Source of the DNA: Pseudoalteromonas prydzensis
GTDB taxonomy: Bacteria; Pseudomonadota; Gammaproteobacteria; Enterobacterales; Alteromonadaceae
Assembly: GCF_011050055.1 (NCBI RefSeq)
Contig: NZ_DRGM01000167.1
Location: 104,048 to 168,047, forward strand
DNA length: 64,000 bases
Direction: 5' to 3'
The notes under the pieces are model-generated. The model had not been told where the DNA came from. It saw nothing but the letters and a program-made list of their open reading frames with translations, and did not search any database. Below are positions 11,207 through 18,646 of this stretch, piece after piece (within the stretch, counting starts at the first letter, position 1; every line of letters starts with the position of its first letter). A program made the position numbers and the translations under genes.

Positions 11207-12010
11207 ATGCACACAGATGTAAATGCCCTATTTGACAACCTATGGCAAAATTATTTATCCGTTACGCCTTCTGCTGTTAAGGTTCATGAATTACTCGGTT
11301 CAACGCAAAAAAATGATGTAATTAATGATCACATTGCATTAAGAACATTTAACCATGAAAAAATTGGGCTTGAAAAACTTGCCGCGCACTTCTTAGCCGT
11401 TGGCTATAAAGAATGTGGCGAATATCACTTTGAAGCTAAAAAGCTTTACGCTAAACATTATGAACATAGCGATCCTACACAGCCAAAAGTGTTCATTTCA
11501 GAACTTTTAGTTGAGCAATGCTCACCAGAGCTACAAGCAATCGTCAATGATATGGTCGCGAATATCGATGCGGCAGCGGTGACTGCTGATAACTTTTTAT
11601 ATTCAGGTACTCACTGGCAGGTTAGCACCGACACTTATAAAAAGCTGCTTGCTGAAAGTGAATATGCGGCATGGATGTCAGCATGGGGTTACCGTGCCAA
11701 TCACTTTACTGTGAGTATTAATGAACTGGCAAAGTTTGATAATATTGAAGCTGTAAACCAAGCACTTAAAGATGCCGGTTTTGCACTTAATACCTCAGGT
11801 GGCGAAGTGAAAGGTTCACCAGAGGTGCTACTTGAACAGTCATCAACACTTGCGGATGATTTTGCTGTTGAATTTAGTGATGTAAAAATGACGGTACCAA
11901 GCTGCTTTTATGAATTTGCCCTGCGTTATGCAAAAGCTGATGGCGAGCTTTACACAGGCTTTGTTGCAGCCTCTGCCGATAAAATTTTCGAAAGTACCAA
12001 TGCACGTTAA
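11207..12010 (+). CDS. DUF1338 protein (2-oxoadipate dioxygenase/decarboxylase-like)
   Basis: 267 residues. DHIALRTFNHEKIGL near residue 40, KLYAKHYEHSDP, and NHFTVSINEL near 164 match the DUF1338 family of metal-dependent VOC-like enzymes, whose characterised member HglS/YdcJ converts 2-oxoadipate to 2-hydroxyglutarate. SD AAGGAA is present before the ATG, and a strong terminator follows. Its co-transcription with astCAD suggests handling of an amino-acid-derived 2-oxo acid, perhaps from lysine or an arginine intermediate; the substrate here is unproven. Confidence 0.85.
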   Translation: MHTDVNALFDNLWQNYLSVTPSAVKVHELLGSTQKNDVINDHIALRTFNHEKIGLEKLAAHFLAVGYKECGEYHFEAKKLYAKHYEHSDPTQPKVFISELLVEQCSPELQAIVNDMVANIDAAAVTADNFLYSGTHWQVSTDTYKKLLAESEYAAWMSAWGYRANHFTVSINELAKFDNIEAVNQALKDAGFALNTSGGEVKGSPEVLLEQSSTLADDFAVEFSDVKMTVPSCFYEFALRYAKADGELYTGFVAASADKIFESTNAR

Positions 12011-12020
12011 TTAATTATAT

Positions 12021-12042
12021 AAAGCCCGCAAGGGCTTTTTTT
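12021..12042 (+). terminator. Rho-independent terminator of the ast operon
   Basis: AAAGCCC / GGGCTTT stem with a 4-base loop followed by a T run, eleven bases after the DUF1338 stop. Confidence 0.9.
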
Positions 12043-12096
12043 AAAAGACAAAATTAAAGTTTCTTGTTATTTTAATAATAACTAAAAGGAACTTGT

Positions 12097-12921
12097 ATGA
12101 AAATTCTGCTACTGATTTACTTGGCTTTTATGCTGCCGAGCCTTGCCTATGCAAAGCAAGCTGTTACTTTTTTATCTTATGAATATTTTCTCACCGAAGA
12201 AGAAAAATCTATTGCTGATGAACGCTACCTTGCTGCTTTTACGCAAGCACTCAGCCATCAATTTAAAGTAGAGCAATACACAACCAATGCCGCTCGGATG
12301 CTAAAGCAGCTATCAACTCAAACCAATGTGTGTAGTTTTAACATATTGAAAACAACTCAGCGCGAAAAGCAATTTATTTTCTCTGCGATGCCTTCTTCTA
12401 TGTTCCTACAACGCAGAGTATTTGGGTTAAAAGAAACGCTTAAGGATTTGCCTGAACAAGTTTCAATTTCAAAGTTACTCGCAAATAAGTACACCTTTGC
12501 CACTCTTACATCTACTAGTTATCAAGAACTTGATAGCATGCTGGCCATGTACCAACATCAAATCATGCCCATAATTGGTGCAGGTGATTTTTCCCGTTTA
12601 GCAAAACTACTCTTACACAAGCGTGTTGATATGATCATTGACTATGACATGAGTGTTAAACACTTTTTAACACCGCAGCAATATGCTGAACTAGATAGCC
12701 GTGAGATCATAGAATACCCAGAGTTCAATAGCGGCTACTTTGCCTGTAGCAGAACCCAAGTTGGCGCTGAAGTGATTGAGCAAATAGATGCACTCATGCA
12801 AAGTGCTAAAATGCACCAACCCATCAAGCAGTATCACTATGCTAGTTTTCAACCTGAAGTAGCTGCACGAATTATGACTATTTATAAGACCTATTATAAA
12901 CCAGAGACTTATAATGATTAA
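12097..12921 (+). CDS. Secreted solute-binding-like protein (SBP_bac_3 type)
   Basis: 274 residues with a clear signal peptide ending LPSLAYA near 19. The body resembles the periplasmic amino-acid-binding-like proteins common in Alteromonadales: FLTEEEKSIADERYLAAF, MLKQLSTQTNVCSFNILKTTQREKQFIFS, and a hinge-like region DMIIDYDMSVKHFLTPQQYAEL. No transporter genes are adjacent, so it may act as a sensor partner or orphan binding protein. Good ribosome site AAAGGA. Family call moderately sure; ligand unknown. Confidence 0.75.
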   Translation: MKILLLIYLAFMLPSLAYAKQAVTFLSYEYFLTEEEKSIADERYLAAFTQALSHQFKVEQYTTNAARMLKQLSTQTNVCSFNILKTTQREKQFIFSAMPSSMFLQRRVFGLKETLKDLPEQVSISKLLANKYTFATLTSTSYQELDSMLAMYQHQIMPIIGAGDFSRLAKLLLHKRVDMIIDYDMSVKHFLTPQQYAELDSREIIEYPEFNSGYFACSRTQVGAEVIEQIDALMQSAKMHQPIKQYHYASFQPEVAARIMTIYKTYYKPETYND

Positions 12922-13210
12922 TATTACTTATCGACAAAATAAAAAACCGTCTTTACTTGTTTGATCTTTCTATTTCAGAAAGTAAACACTGGTTTTATTA
13001 TAGTGGCGCGTCATTAATGGTGCTTCACTGTAGAGCCGTACTTCACAGTACAGTTCACTTAGCAGCGCATTGCCTTACATTTTGCACTTCACCACACGCA
13101 GCTGTTTTTGCGTCCAACTAAAAGAAGGTCCAGCTTTGACTTAGCCACAGCGGTGAAGTTGATTTTGTTGTCAGCCAAACAGCTAAGCGTACTATTCAAA
13201 TCCGCCAATT

Positions 13211-13311
13211 AAGCGTGGTGCGGATATTCGTGATGCACTTGAGTAGGCTGTAATGTATTTATTGATAACATCAACGAACTTGAAAAGTTTATTGCTTACA
13301 AAAACAAGTAG
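13211..13311 (+). pseudogene. Possible decayed gene fragment
   Basis: KRGADIRDALE then a stop in one frame, and shifted by two bases CNVFIDNINELEKFIAYKNK then a stop. Composition is protein-like, but no family was recognised and there is no start. A chance occurrence cannot be excluded. Confidence 0.3.
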
Positions 13312-13390
13312 AGGGCTTAGTTCGCTTGAACTTTCGTAATGCAGATGCATTTGCTGACTAATTTTATCAAGTCCTTAGCTATGTGATACA

Positions 13391-13421
13391 AAAACGCAGT
13401 TGCTCATTCCAACTGCGTTTT
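13391..13421. terminator. Bidirectional terminator
   Basis: 12-base perfect stem AAAACGCAGTTG / CAACTGCGTTTT with a 7-base loop; T runs on both strands. It lies 28 bases beyond the stop of the minus-strand QEGLA gene. Confidence 0.85.
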
Positions 13422-13448
13422 TTATTGCCTTAAAATAGAAAATAATCG

Positions 13449-14729
13449 CTATAAAAATAGCGGCTTATAATCATTCTCTAACTGTTCAAAAGACAGGTTA
13501 CCTATAAAGCGACCAAAACTGAGCCAGGTTGCTAAGCCGCGTAGATCTTTAAAGTGCGGTGGCACAAACTTAGGATCTTCAATCACGCCTAAATCATGTA
13601 GCTGTGAAATAAGCCTAAAGTCATCAATTGAAATTTTACCAACGAGCAACAGGGGCAGTTGGTCAATGCGGCCAAGTTGAATGGCGACACGGATCAAGTT
13701 ATACACCAACACAAAACCTTTGATATAAGCAATGTCTTTAGTAAACGGTAAACCTGTCGCAGTACTACCACGGAAAACGCGTTGCGCAAGGGTGTAACTT
13801 TCATCTTTACTTAATCCTTGCGCTACATAGTCACGGTAAATATCGACAAACTCAGCGCCGTCTATTACCTTAGTAACGGCTTGGATACGATTAACAAGCT
13901 TAGCTAACCGCCGTGGGGTTGATTTTAGGGTGATGATTTCCGTCAATACCGCAAGGCCTTCTTGGGTCACCGTTGAACTTGGCGTGCCTTTACTCAAACA
14001 GGTTAAATAAGGTTGTGCTAACCCATTTTGCGTGGTGCCAACATGGATCCAGCCTTCATGGACTTCTAGAATATCGAGCTCACGCTGTGAAAATTTAACA
14101 TCTTGATTAAGTTTGATATTGTTTGCACCTGCAGCGGCATCACTGACTATGCCGTCACTGATGATCACTTCAACATCGATACCAGGCATGCTGACGCTCA
14201 CTTGCTCCGCAAGAATTTTAACCGCAGCATCGGCATCAATATTTTTTGGATCATCCGGTAAAATGTCCGCAGCAAGCAGGTTCTTAAGTGGCAGTTCGAG
14301 CATATTTGCAAGCTCTGACAACGATGGTTCACCCGCGTGAAAAAGATCTTTAGGGTGACCAAACAATTCTACCGACAAATCATGAAACTCTGCGGTGCCA
14401 CGATATTCAAGCATAGTGAGAACTGTTTTATATTCAGCACACATTTTACTCATATACTGAGTAATTGGGTTGAGTTGCCCGAGCTGGCTAATGATATTAC
14501 GGTTTAAATCAGAGAACGCTTGGCGTAATTCACTGGGGACAAACCCTAGATCACGCTGCTGATAATAGGCTTTATCGACCAAAGGGTTCTTTTGGCATTT
14601 TTGCCTAAAAAACTCTTCTTTTATGCTTTTATCCCAATTAATCGCATCTAAAATACGGATCGGTGTTTGCAGGGCGATTAATCTATCTGATAATTCGCGA
14701 GTTTTAAGTAATAACGCCTTATCTATCAT
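13449..14729 (-). CDS. QEGLA-motif protein (DUF1704, MATCAP-like metallopeptidase fold)
   Basis: 426 residues. Contains HEGWIH near 224-229 (an HExxxH zinc-ligand pattern) and TQEGLA near 254-258, the motif that names the 'flavohemoglobin expression-modulating QEGLA motif' family. DUF1704 also includes the eukaryotic tubulin carboxypeptidases MATCAP, which use HExxxH plus a downstream Glu, so both the metal site and the Glu appear intact here. No signal peptide, hence cytoplasmic. Followed by a strong terminator; monocistronic. Substrate unknown. Confidence 0.88.
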   Translation of the reverse strand: MIDKALLLKTRELSDRLIALQTPIRILDAINWDKSIKEEFFRQKCQKNPLVDKAYYQQRDLGFVPSELRQAFSDLNRNIISQLGQLNPITQYMSKMCAEYKTVLTMLEYRGTAEFHDLSVELFGHPKDLFHAGEPSLSELANMLELPLKNLLAADILPDDPKNIDADAAVKILAEQVSVSMPGIDVEVIISDGIVSDAAAGANNIKLNQDVKFSQRELDILEVHEGWIHVGTTQNGLAQPYLTCLSKGTPSSTVTQEGLAVLTEIITLKSTPRRLAKLVNRIQAVTKVIDGAEFVDIYRDYVAQGLSKDESYTLAQRVFRGSTATGLPFTKDIAYIKGFVLVYNLIRVAIQLGRIDQLPLLLVGKISIDDFRLISQLHDLGVIEDPKFVPPHFKDLRGLATWLSFGRFIGNLSFEQLENDYKPLFL

Positions 14730-14792
14730 GCTCTAAGCTCATTAATGAATGAGCCTAGAGCATAGGCTAGATCTGCGCGTTTTCAAAGCAAA

Positions 14793-15695
14793 TTATGGTG
14801 TATTTTGTAGATTAACTGAGCTTGTGAAATCAGTAATACGATTTATTATTTTGCCGTCTTTGTAAACCAATAATGTCGGCACTTTACTGATTTCATTATT
14901 GATAAATAAATCATTACCATAATCAATTGTTAAAGGGTGACTCACGTTAAACTTCTCTTTGTATTCTGTCACAGCCGCTTGATCTGTCCATAGTTGGCTA
15001 ATTCTTGCTTCACTATCTACCCCTTGTTTAGCAAAAGTATTCATTTGCTGTTGGGCTGCGACACAATTCTTTGCCATTTCCGGGCGCGTATCGGCTAAAT
15101 ACCAATCACACCAGGTTGCTGTAAAGAGCACCGCTTTTAAACCTTGTGCAGGAATATCTAAAGCGATAGCTCGCTGCTTGTTGGCTTCATCTAACAAGCG
15201 CGTTTTTTCAACCACACCATCATGTGATAATAACCGTAATGTATTATCGAGCGCTTTATCTGCCTCGTGTCCTTGGAAAATAACTTTGCCCGTTTTATCC
15301 AGTAGCACATGAAAAGGTGTACCAATAAACTGATAATGTTGAGCAACCTTACCTGTGTGATCAGTCATGATTGGCATGGTTAAATTAAAGCGTTTTTTCA
15401 CCGCAGTAACTGCAGCGGGGTCGTCATTGAGATCAATATTGATTGCTATGGTATCAATAGTATCCCCATATTGTTCATAAGCATGTTGAAAATGCGGCAT
15501 CTGCTGTATACACGGTTTGCACCAGGTCGCCCAAAATTTCAAATAAACAGGTTTGTTACCAACAATTTTGCTCAGCTCGAATAACTCACCTTGTTGATCT
15601 TTTAACACTAAGTCCTCTTCATTTGCCAACACGTTGTGAGAGCTTATAAAACAAAAAACGACCAAGAGCAGCGTAATATATTTAAATTTCATCAT
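14793..15695 (-). CDS. Exported TlpA-like thioredoxin-fold protein with a second degenerate domain
   Basis: 300 residues from the ATG at 15695 (an upstream in-frame start at 15731 is less likely because a GGGA site lies just before the ATG pair). Signal peptide ends SHNVLA near 25. First domain: YLKFWATWCKPCIQQMPHF with redox CxxC near 58 and a cis-Pro region (QFIGTPFHVLLD). Second half again reads as thioredoxin-like (VLFTATWCDWYLADTRPEM near 193, later KVPTLLVYKDGK), but the CxxC second Cys is missing. Likely periplasmic disulfide exchange; partner unknown. Confidence 0.82.
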   Translation of the reverse strand: MMKFKYITLLLVVFCFISSHNVLANEEDLVLKDQQGELFELSKIVGNKPVYLKFWATWCKPCIQQMPHFQHAYEQYGDTIDTIAINIDLNDDPAAVTAVKKRFNLTMPIMTDHTGKVAQHYQFIGTPFHVLLDKTGKVIFQGHEADKALDNTLRLLSHDGVVEKTRLLDEANKQRAIALDIPAQGLKAVLFTATWCDWYLADTRPEMAKNCVAAQQQMNTFAKQGVDSEARISQLWTDQAAVTEYKEKFNVSHPLTIDYGNDLFINNEISKVPTLLVYKDGKIINRITDFTSSVNLQNTP

Positions 15696-15855
15696 TATTA
15701 TCCCTAAAATAAATAAACCATAGCATGGCAAGCCACTCGCCTAATTGTAAATTTGCGACAACGGCTAACTTTTCAACCAATTCTTTGCACATGGTATAAA
15801 CTAAATATAGCTGAGTTACGTATTATTGGCTGAACAACGTTATACAGGAGCAACA

Positions 15856-16113
15856 ATGAAAAATGATATCGAAACAAAACAGATATTGTCGGTTTATGAA
15901 CAAATTATTCAACATGGCGATGCCAATGAAGATGGCAAACATTATAAAGGATTAACCGCATTTTCTGATATTGATGGTTATACAATTTACCTTAAAGGCA
16001 GTGGCGTACTACTTAGCTTTGGTTTTCATAACACTTACCATCTCGATTATGAGCATGAAAAACACAAAGATGACTTTCTTAAAAAGCTGGCAAATATAAT
16101 CAATGAGCTATAG
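15856..16113 (+). CDS. Small DUF3081-like protein
   Basis: 85 residues from the ATG at 15856, preceded by AGGAG seven bases upstream; a longer frame from a TTG at 15826 has no such site. KGLTAFSDIDGYTIYLKGSGVLLSFGFHNTYHLDYEHEKHKDDFLKKL resembles the small DUF3081 family of marine gammaproteobacteria. No signal peptide; function unknown. Confidence 0.75.
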   Translation: MKNDIETKQILSVYEQIIQHGDANEDGKHYKGLTAFSDIDGYTIYLKGSGVLLSFGFHNTYHLDYEHEKHKDDFLKKLANIINEL

Positions 16114-16281
16114 CTAGGTATTGCTAACGTAGCCAACGATTATAAATTATCCAAGATGATTTAATTGCCTCTTTGATGTTATAACAGTTTGTCGGACCTA
16201 GATGGTAAACCACCGTTTATTGATGATACTCAGCCTTAAAAATGATAGATTGCGGCAATTTATTATTTTGAGAGTCTTGCA

Positions 16282-17880
16282 ATGTCAGAAGCCGTCGACA
16301 ACGCCAACTCAACAAACGAAGCAAAACCATCGGGGTTATTTAACCGATTTTTAGCGTCTGTTGAGTTTTTGGGGAATATGTTACCCCACCCTATCACTTT
16401 ATTTGCGCTATTTTGCGTGGCGATTATTTTATTCAGTGGCGTCGCTGATTGGTTTGGCTTAAGTGCGATTGATCCTCGCCCGGTTGGCTCCGCAGGTCGT
16501 GAGCCTGATGGCGTTATTGAAGTTGTCAGCCTACTAAGTGCAGAGGGATTACAACGGATAGTAACAGGCCTTGTTACTAACTTTACTAGCTTTGCCCCGT
16601 TAGGCACCGTACTTGTCGCTTTATTAGGTGTCAGCGTCGCTGAGCATTCAGGTCTATTATCTGCGGCAATGCGTGGCATGGTTATGGGTGCCTCAAAACG
16701 CTTAGTTACCTTTATGGTGGTATTGGCTGCTATATTATCGAATACCGCATCAGAGCTTGGCTATGTGGTGCTCATTCCGCTAGCTGCTATGATCTTCCAC
16801 AGTTTAGGCCGTCATCCACTCGCAGGCTTAGCCGCAGCTTTTGCCGGTGTATCGGGTGGTTATAGCGCCAACTTATTACTTGGCACAATCGACCCGTTAC
16901 TTGCAGGTATCACCACACCGGCCGCGCAAATGATCGACCCCACTTATCAAGTGGGCGCTGAAGCGAACTGGTATTTTATGATGATATCGGTGTTGTTAAT
17001 TGCAGTATTAGGTACTTGGGTCACTGAAAAAATTGTCGAGCCACGATTAGGCAAATATAACCCAGATGAGGCCAGCGCCGATCTGGCAGAAAATAATATT
17101 GAAAGTTTAACAGCCAAAGAAAAATCAGGCCTAAAATGGGCTGGTGTATCGTTATTATTAGTATCGCTCTTACTAGCGTGGACCATTATTCCAGCCGATG
17201 GCATTTTGCGTCATCCTGAAACGGGGGAGTTTGCCCACTCGCCATTTTCAAAAGGGATCGTGGTATTTATCTTTATTACCTTTGGTATTCCAGGTTTTGT
17301 CTATGGTCGCGTTGTTGGTAGCATGAAAAACGACAAAGATGTGATCAACGCCATGAGTAAGAGTATGAGCTCGATGGGCATGTACATTGTATTGGTATTT
17401 TTTGCAGCGCAGTTTGTGGCGTTTTTTAAATGGACAAACCTAGGCACTATTTTGGCGATTAACGGGGCAGCCATGCTGCAAGCGTTAAGCCTAACGGGCC
17501 CTGAAGTGTTTGTATTGTTTATATTAATGTGTGCAGTTGTTAACCTAAGTTTAGGCTCATCGTCAGCACAATGGGCGATCACGGCCCCTATTTTTGTGCC
17601 AATGTTAATGCTGATAGGCTACGCACCAGAAACCATTCAAGCGGCTTATCGTATCGGTGATTCAGTCACTAATTTGATCACCCCAATGATGAGTTATTTT
17701 GGTTTGATCCTCGCGGTTGCCACTAAATATAAGAAAGACATGGGAATAGGCACACTTGTAGCAACAATGCTGCCTTACAGTATGATTTTCTTTGTCGGTT
17801 GGGTCGCTTTGTTTTATTTATGGGTGTTTGTATTTGGTCTGCCTGTAGGGCCTGGCTCACCAATTTATTACACACCTTAA
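16282..17880 (+). CDS. AbgT-family transporter
   Basis: 532-residue inner-membrane protein with at least nine hydrophobic segments, homologous to the p-aminobenzoyl-glutamate transporter AbgT / MtrF family. Family stretches seen: MLPHPITLFALFC near 33, NTASELGYVVLIPLAAMIF, SGGYSANLLLGTIDPLLAGIT, and NLSLGSSSAQWAITAPIFVPMLML. Members import p-aminobenzoyl-glutamate or export sulfonamides; which applies here cannot be read from sequence. Not next to abgA/abgB peptidases. Ends at a hairpin terminator. Confidence 0.92.
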   Translation: MSEAVDNANSTNEAKPSGLFNRFLASVEFLGNMLPHPITLFALFCVAIILFSGVADWFGLSAIDPRPVGSAGREPDGVIEVVSLLSAEGLQRIVTGLVTNFTSFAPLGTVLVALLGVSVAEHSGLLSAAMRGMVMGASKRLVTFMVVLAAILSNTASELGYVVLIPLAAMIFHSLGRHPLAGLAAAFAGVSGGYSANLLLGTIDPLLAGITTPAAQMIDPTYQVGAEANWYFMMISVLLIAVLGTWVTEKIVEPRLGKYNPDEASADLAENNIESLTAKEKSGLKWAGVSLLLVSLLLAWTIIPADGILRHPETGEFAHSPFSKGIVVFIFITFGIPGFVYGRVVGSMKNDKDVINAMSKSMSSMGMYIVLVFFAAQFVAFFKWTNLGTILAINGAAMLQALSLTGPEVFVLFILMCAVVNLSLGSSSAQWAITAPIFVPMLMLIGYAPETIQAAYRIGDSVTNLITPMMSYFGLILAVATKYKKDMGIGTLVATMLPYSMIFFVGWVALFYLWVFVFGLPVGPGSPIYYTP

Positions 17881-17890
17881 TGACCGATAA

Positions 17891-17916
17891 ATAATGCCAG
17901 CCTTTGCTGGCATTAT
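17891..17916 (+). terminator. Terminator after abgT-family gene
   Basis: 11-base stem ATAATGCCAGC / GCTGGCATTAT with a CTTT loop and only a short T-rich tail. Confidence 0.7.
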
Positions 17917-18025
17917 TATTGAATATCCCTAACGAATTTGAAAAACTCAGCTATCTGGTTTAATAATATAGTAACTACTTATTATAATGGCTACATCACT
18001 CGCAACTTCAACGAGATCTAAGATT

Positions 18026-18550
18026 ATGAAAATAGTATTTTTTATTATCACCTTTGCATGCTCTTTGATTAGCATAACGAGTTATGCGCAGCCACCCGCA
18101 TCAGCAGAAATAAAGTCCATTGCCTTAACTAATTATGCAAACCCGCAACAACACATTTATACCGCAGGACAGCCTAGTAAGGAGCAGTTTCAGCAGCTTG
18201 CAGAGCAAGGTATAAAGTATGTGATTAATCTACGCGGCGACGGAGAAAATAATTGGGATGAACAGGCTTTAGTGACCAATCTAGGACTGCAATACTTTTC
18301 ACTGCCCATTTCATCAAAAGCCGATATCAATATTGAAAATGCAAAAAAGCTACAGCAATTATTAGCACATGTATCTGAGAGCCCAACATTACTGCATTGT
18401 GCAAGTGGTAATCGAGTTGGGGCACTGATTGCACTTTATAACGCAACAGAGCTTAACCAGCCAATTGAAGAAGCAATTGAAACAGGTAAACAATGGGGAT
18501 TGAAAGGTCTTGAGCCTGTGGTAAGAGACGTAGTAGCAACTATAAAATAA
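18026..18550 (+). CDS. Exported dual-specificity-type phosphatase (DSP/PTP fold)
   Basis: 174 residues from the ATG at 18026 (the frame opens further upstream, but only this start gives a signal peptide, ending SYAQPPA near 20). The phosphatase loop HCASGNRVGAL near 123-131 has the C-x5-R core of cysteine phosphatases, and the upstream AGQPSKEQFQQLAEQGIKYVINLRGDGENNWDE is typical of the DUF442 / beta-lactamase-hydrolase-like branch. Periplasmic location is inferred. Ends at a shared bidirectional terminator. Substrate unknown. Confidence 0.85.
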   Translation: MKIVFFIITFACSLISITSYAQPPASAEIKSIALTNYANPQQHIYTAGQPSKEQFQQLAEQGIKYVINLRGDGENNWDEQALVTNLGLQYFSLPISSKADINIENAKKLQQLLAHVSESPTLLHCASGNRVGALIALYNATELNQPIEEAIETGKQWGLKGLEPVVRDVVATIK

Positions 18551-18602
18551 CATTTTAGCTATATTGAAATAGCCAACTATGACTTTAAATGGCTCTAACG
18601 AT

Positions 18603-18635
18603 AAAAAGCCCTTAGTTAAATACTAAGGGCTTTTT
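18603..18635. terminator. Bidirectional terminator
   Basis: 14-base perfect stem AAAAAGCCCTTAGT / ACTAAGGGCTTTTT, 5-base loop, T runs on both strands, between two convergent genes. Confidence 0.93.
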
Positions 18636-18646
18636 TAAAATGTAAT

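Larger units (their letters stand above)
12922..13448. other. 527-base region with gene debris
   Basis: No intact gene. Short coding-like stretches occur in different plus-strand frames, notably at 13211-13311 (see separate entry) and near 13332-13392 (RLNFRNADAFAD, stop, FYQVLSYVIQKRS). This looks like a decayed gene rather than a regulatory region. A bidirectional terminator closes it at 13391-13421. Confidence 0.5.
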
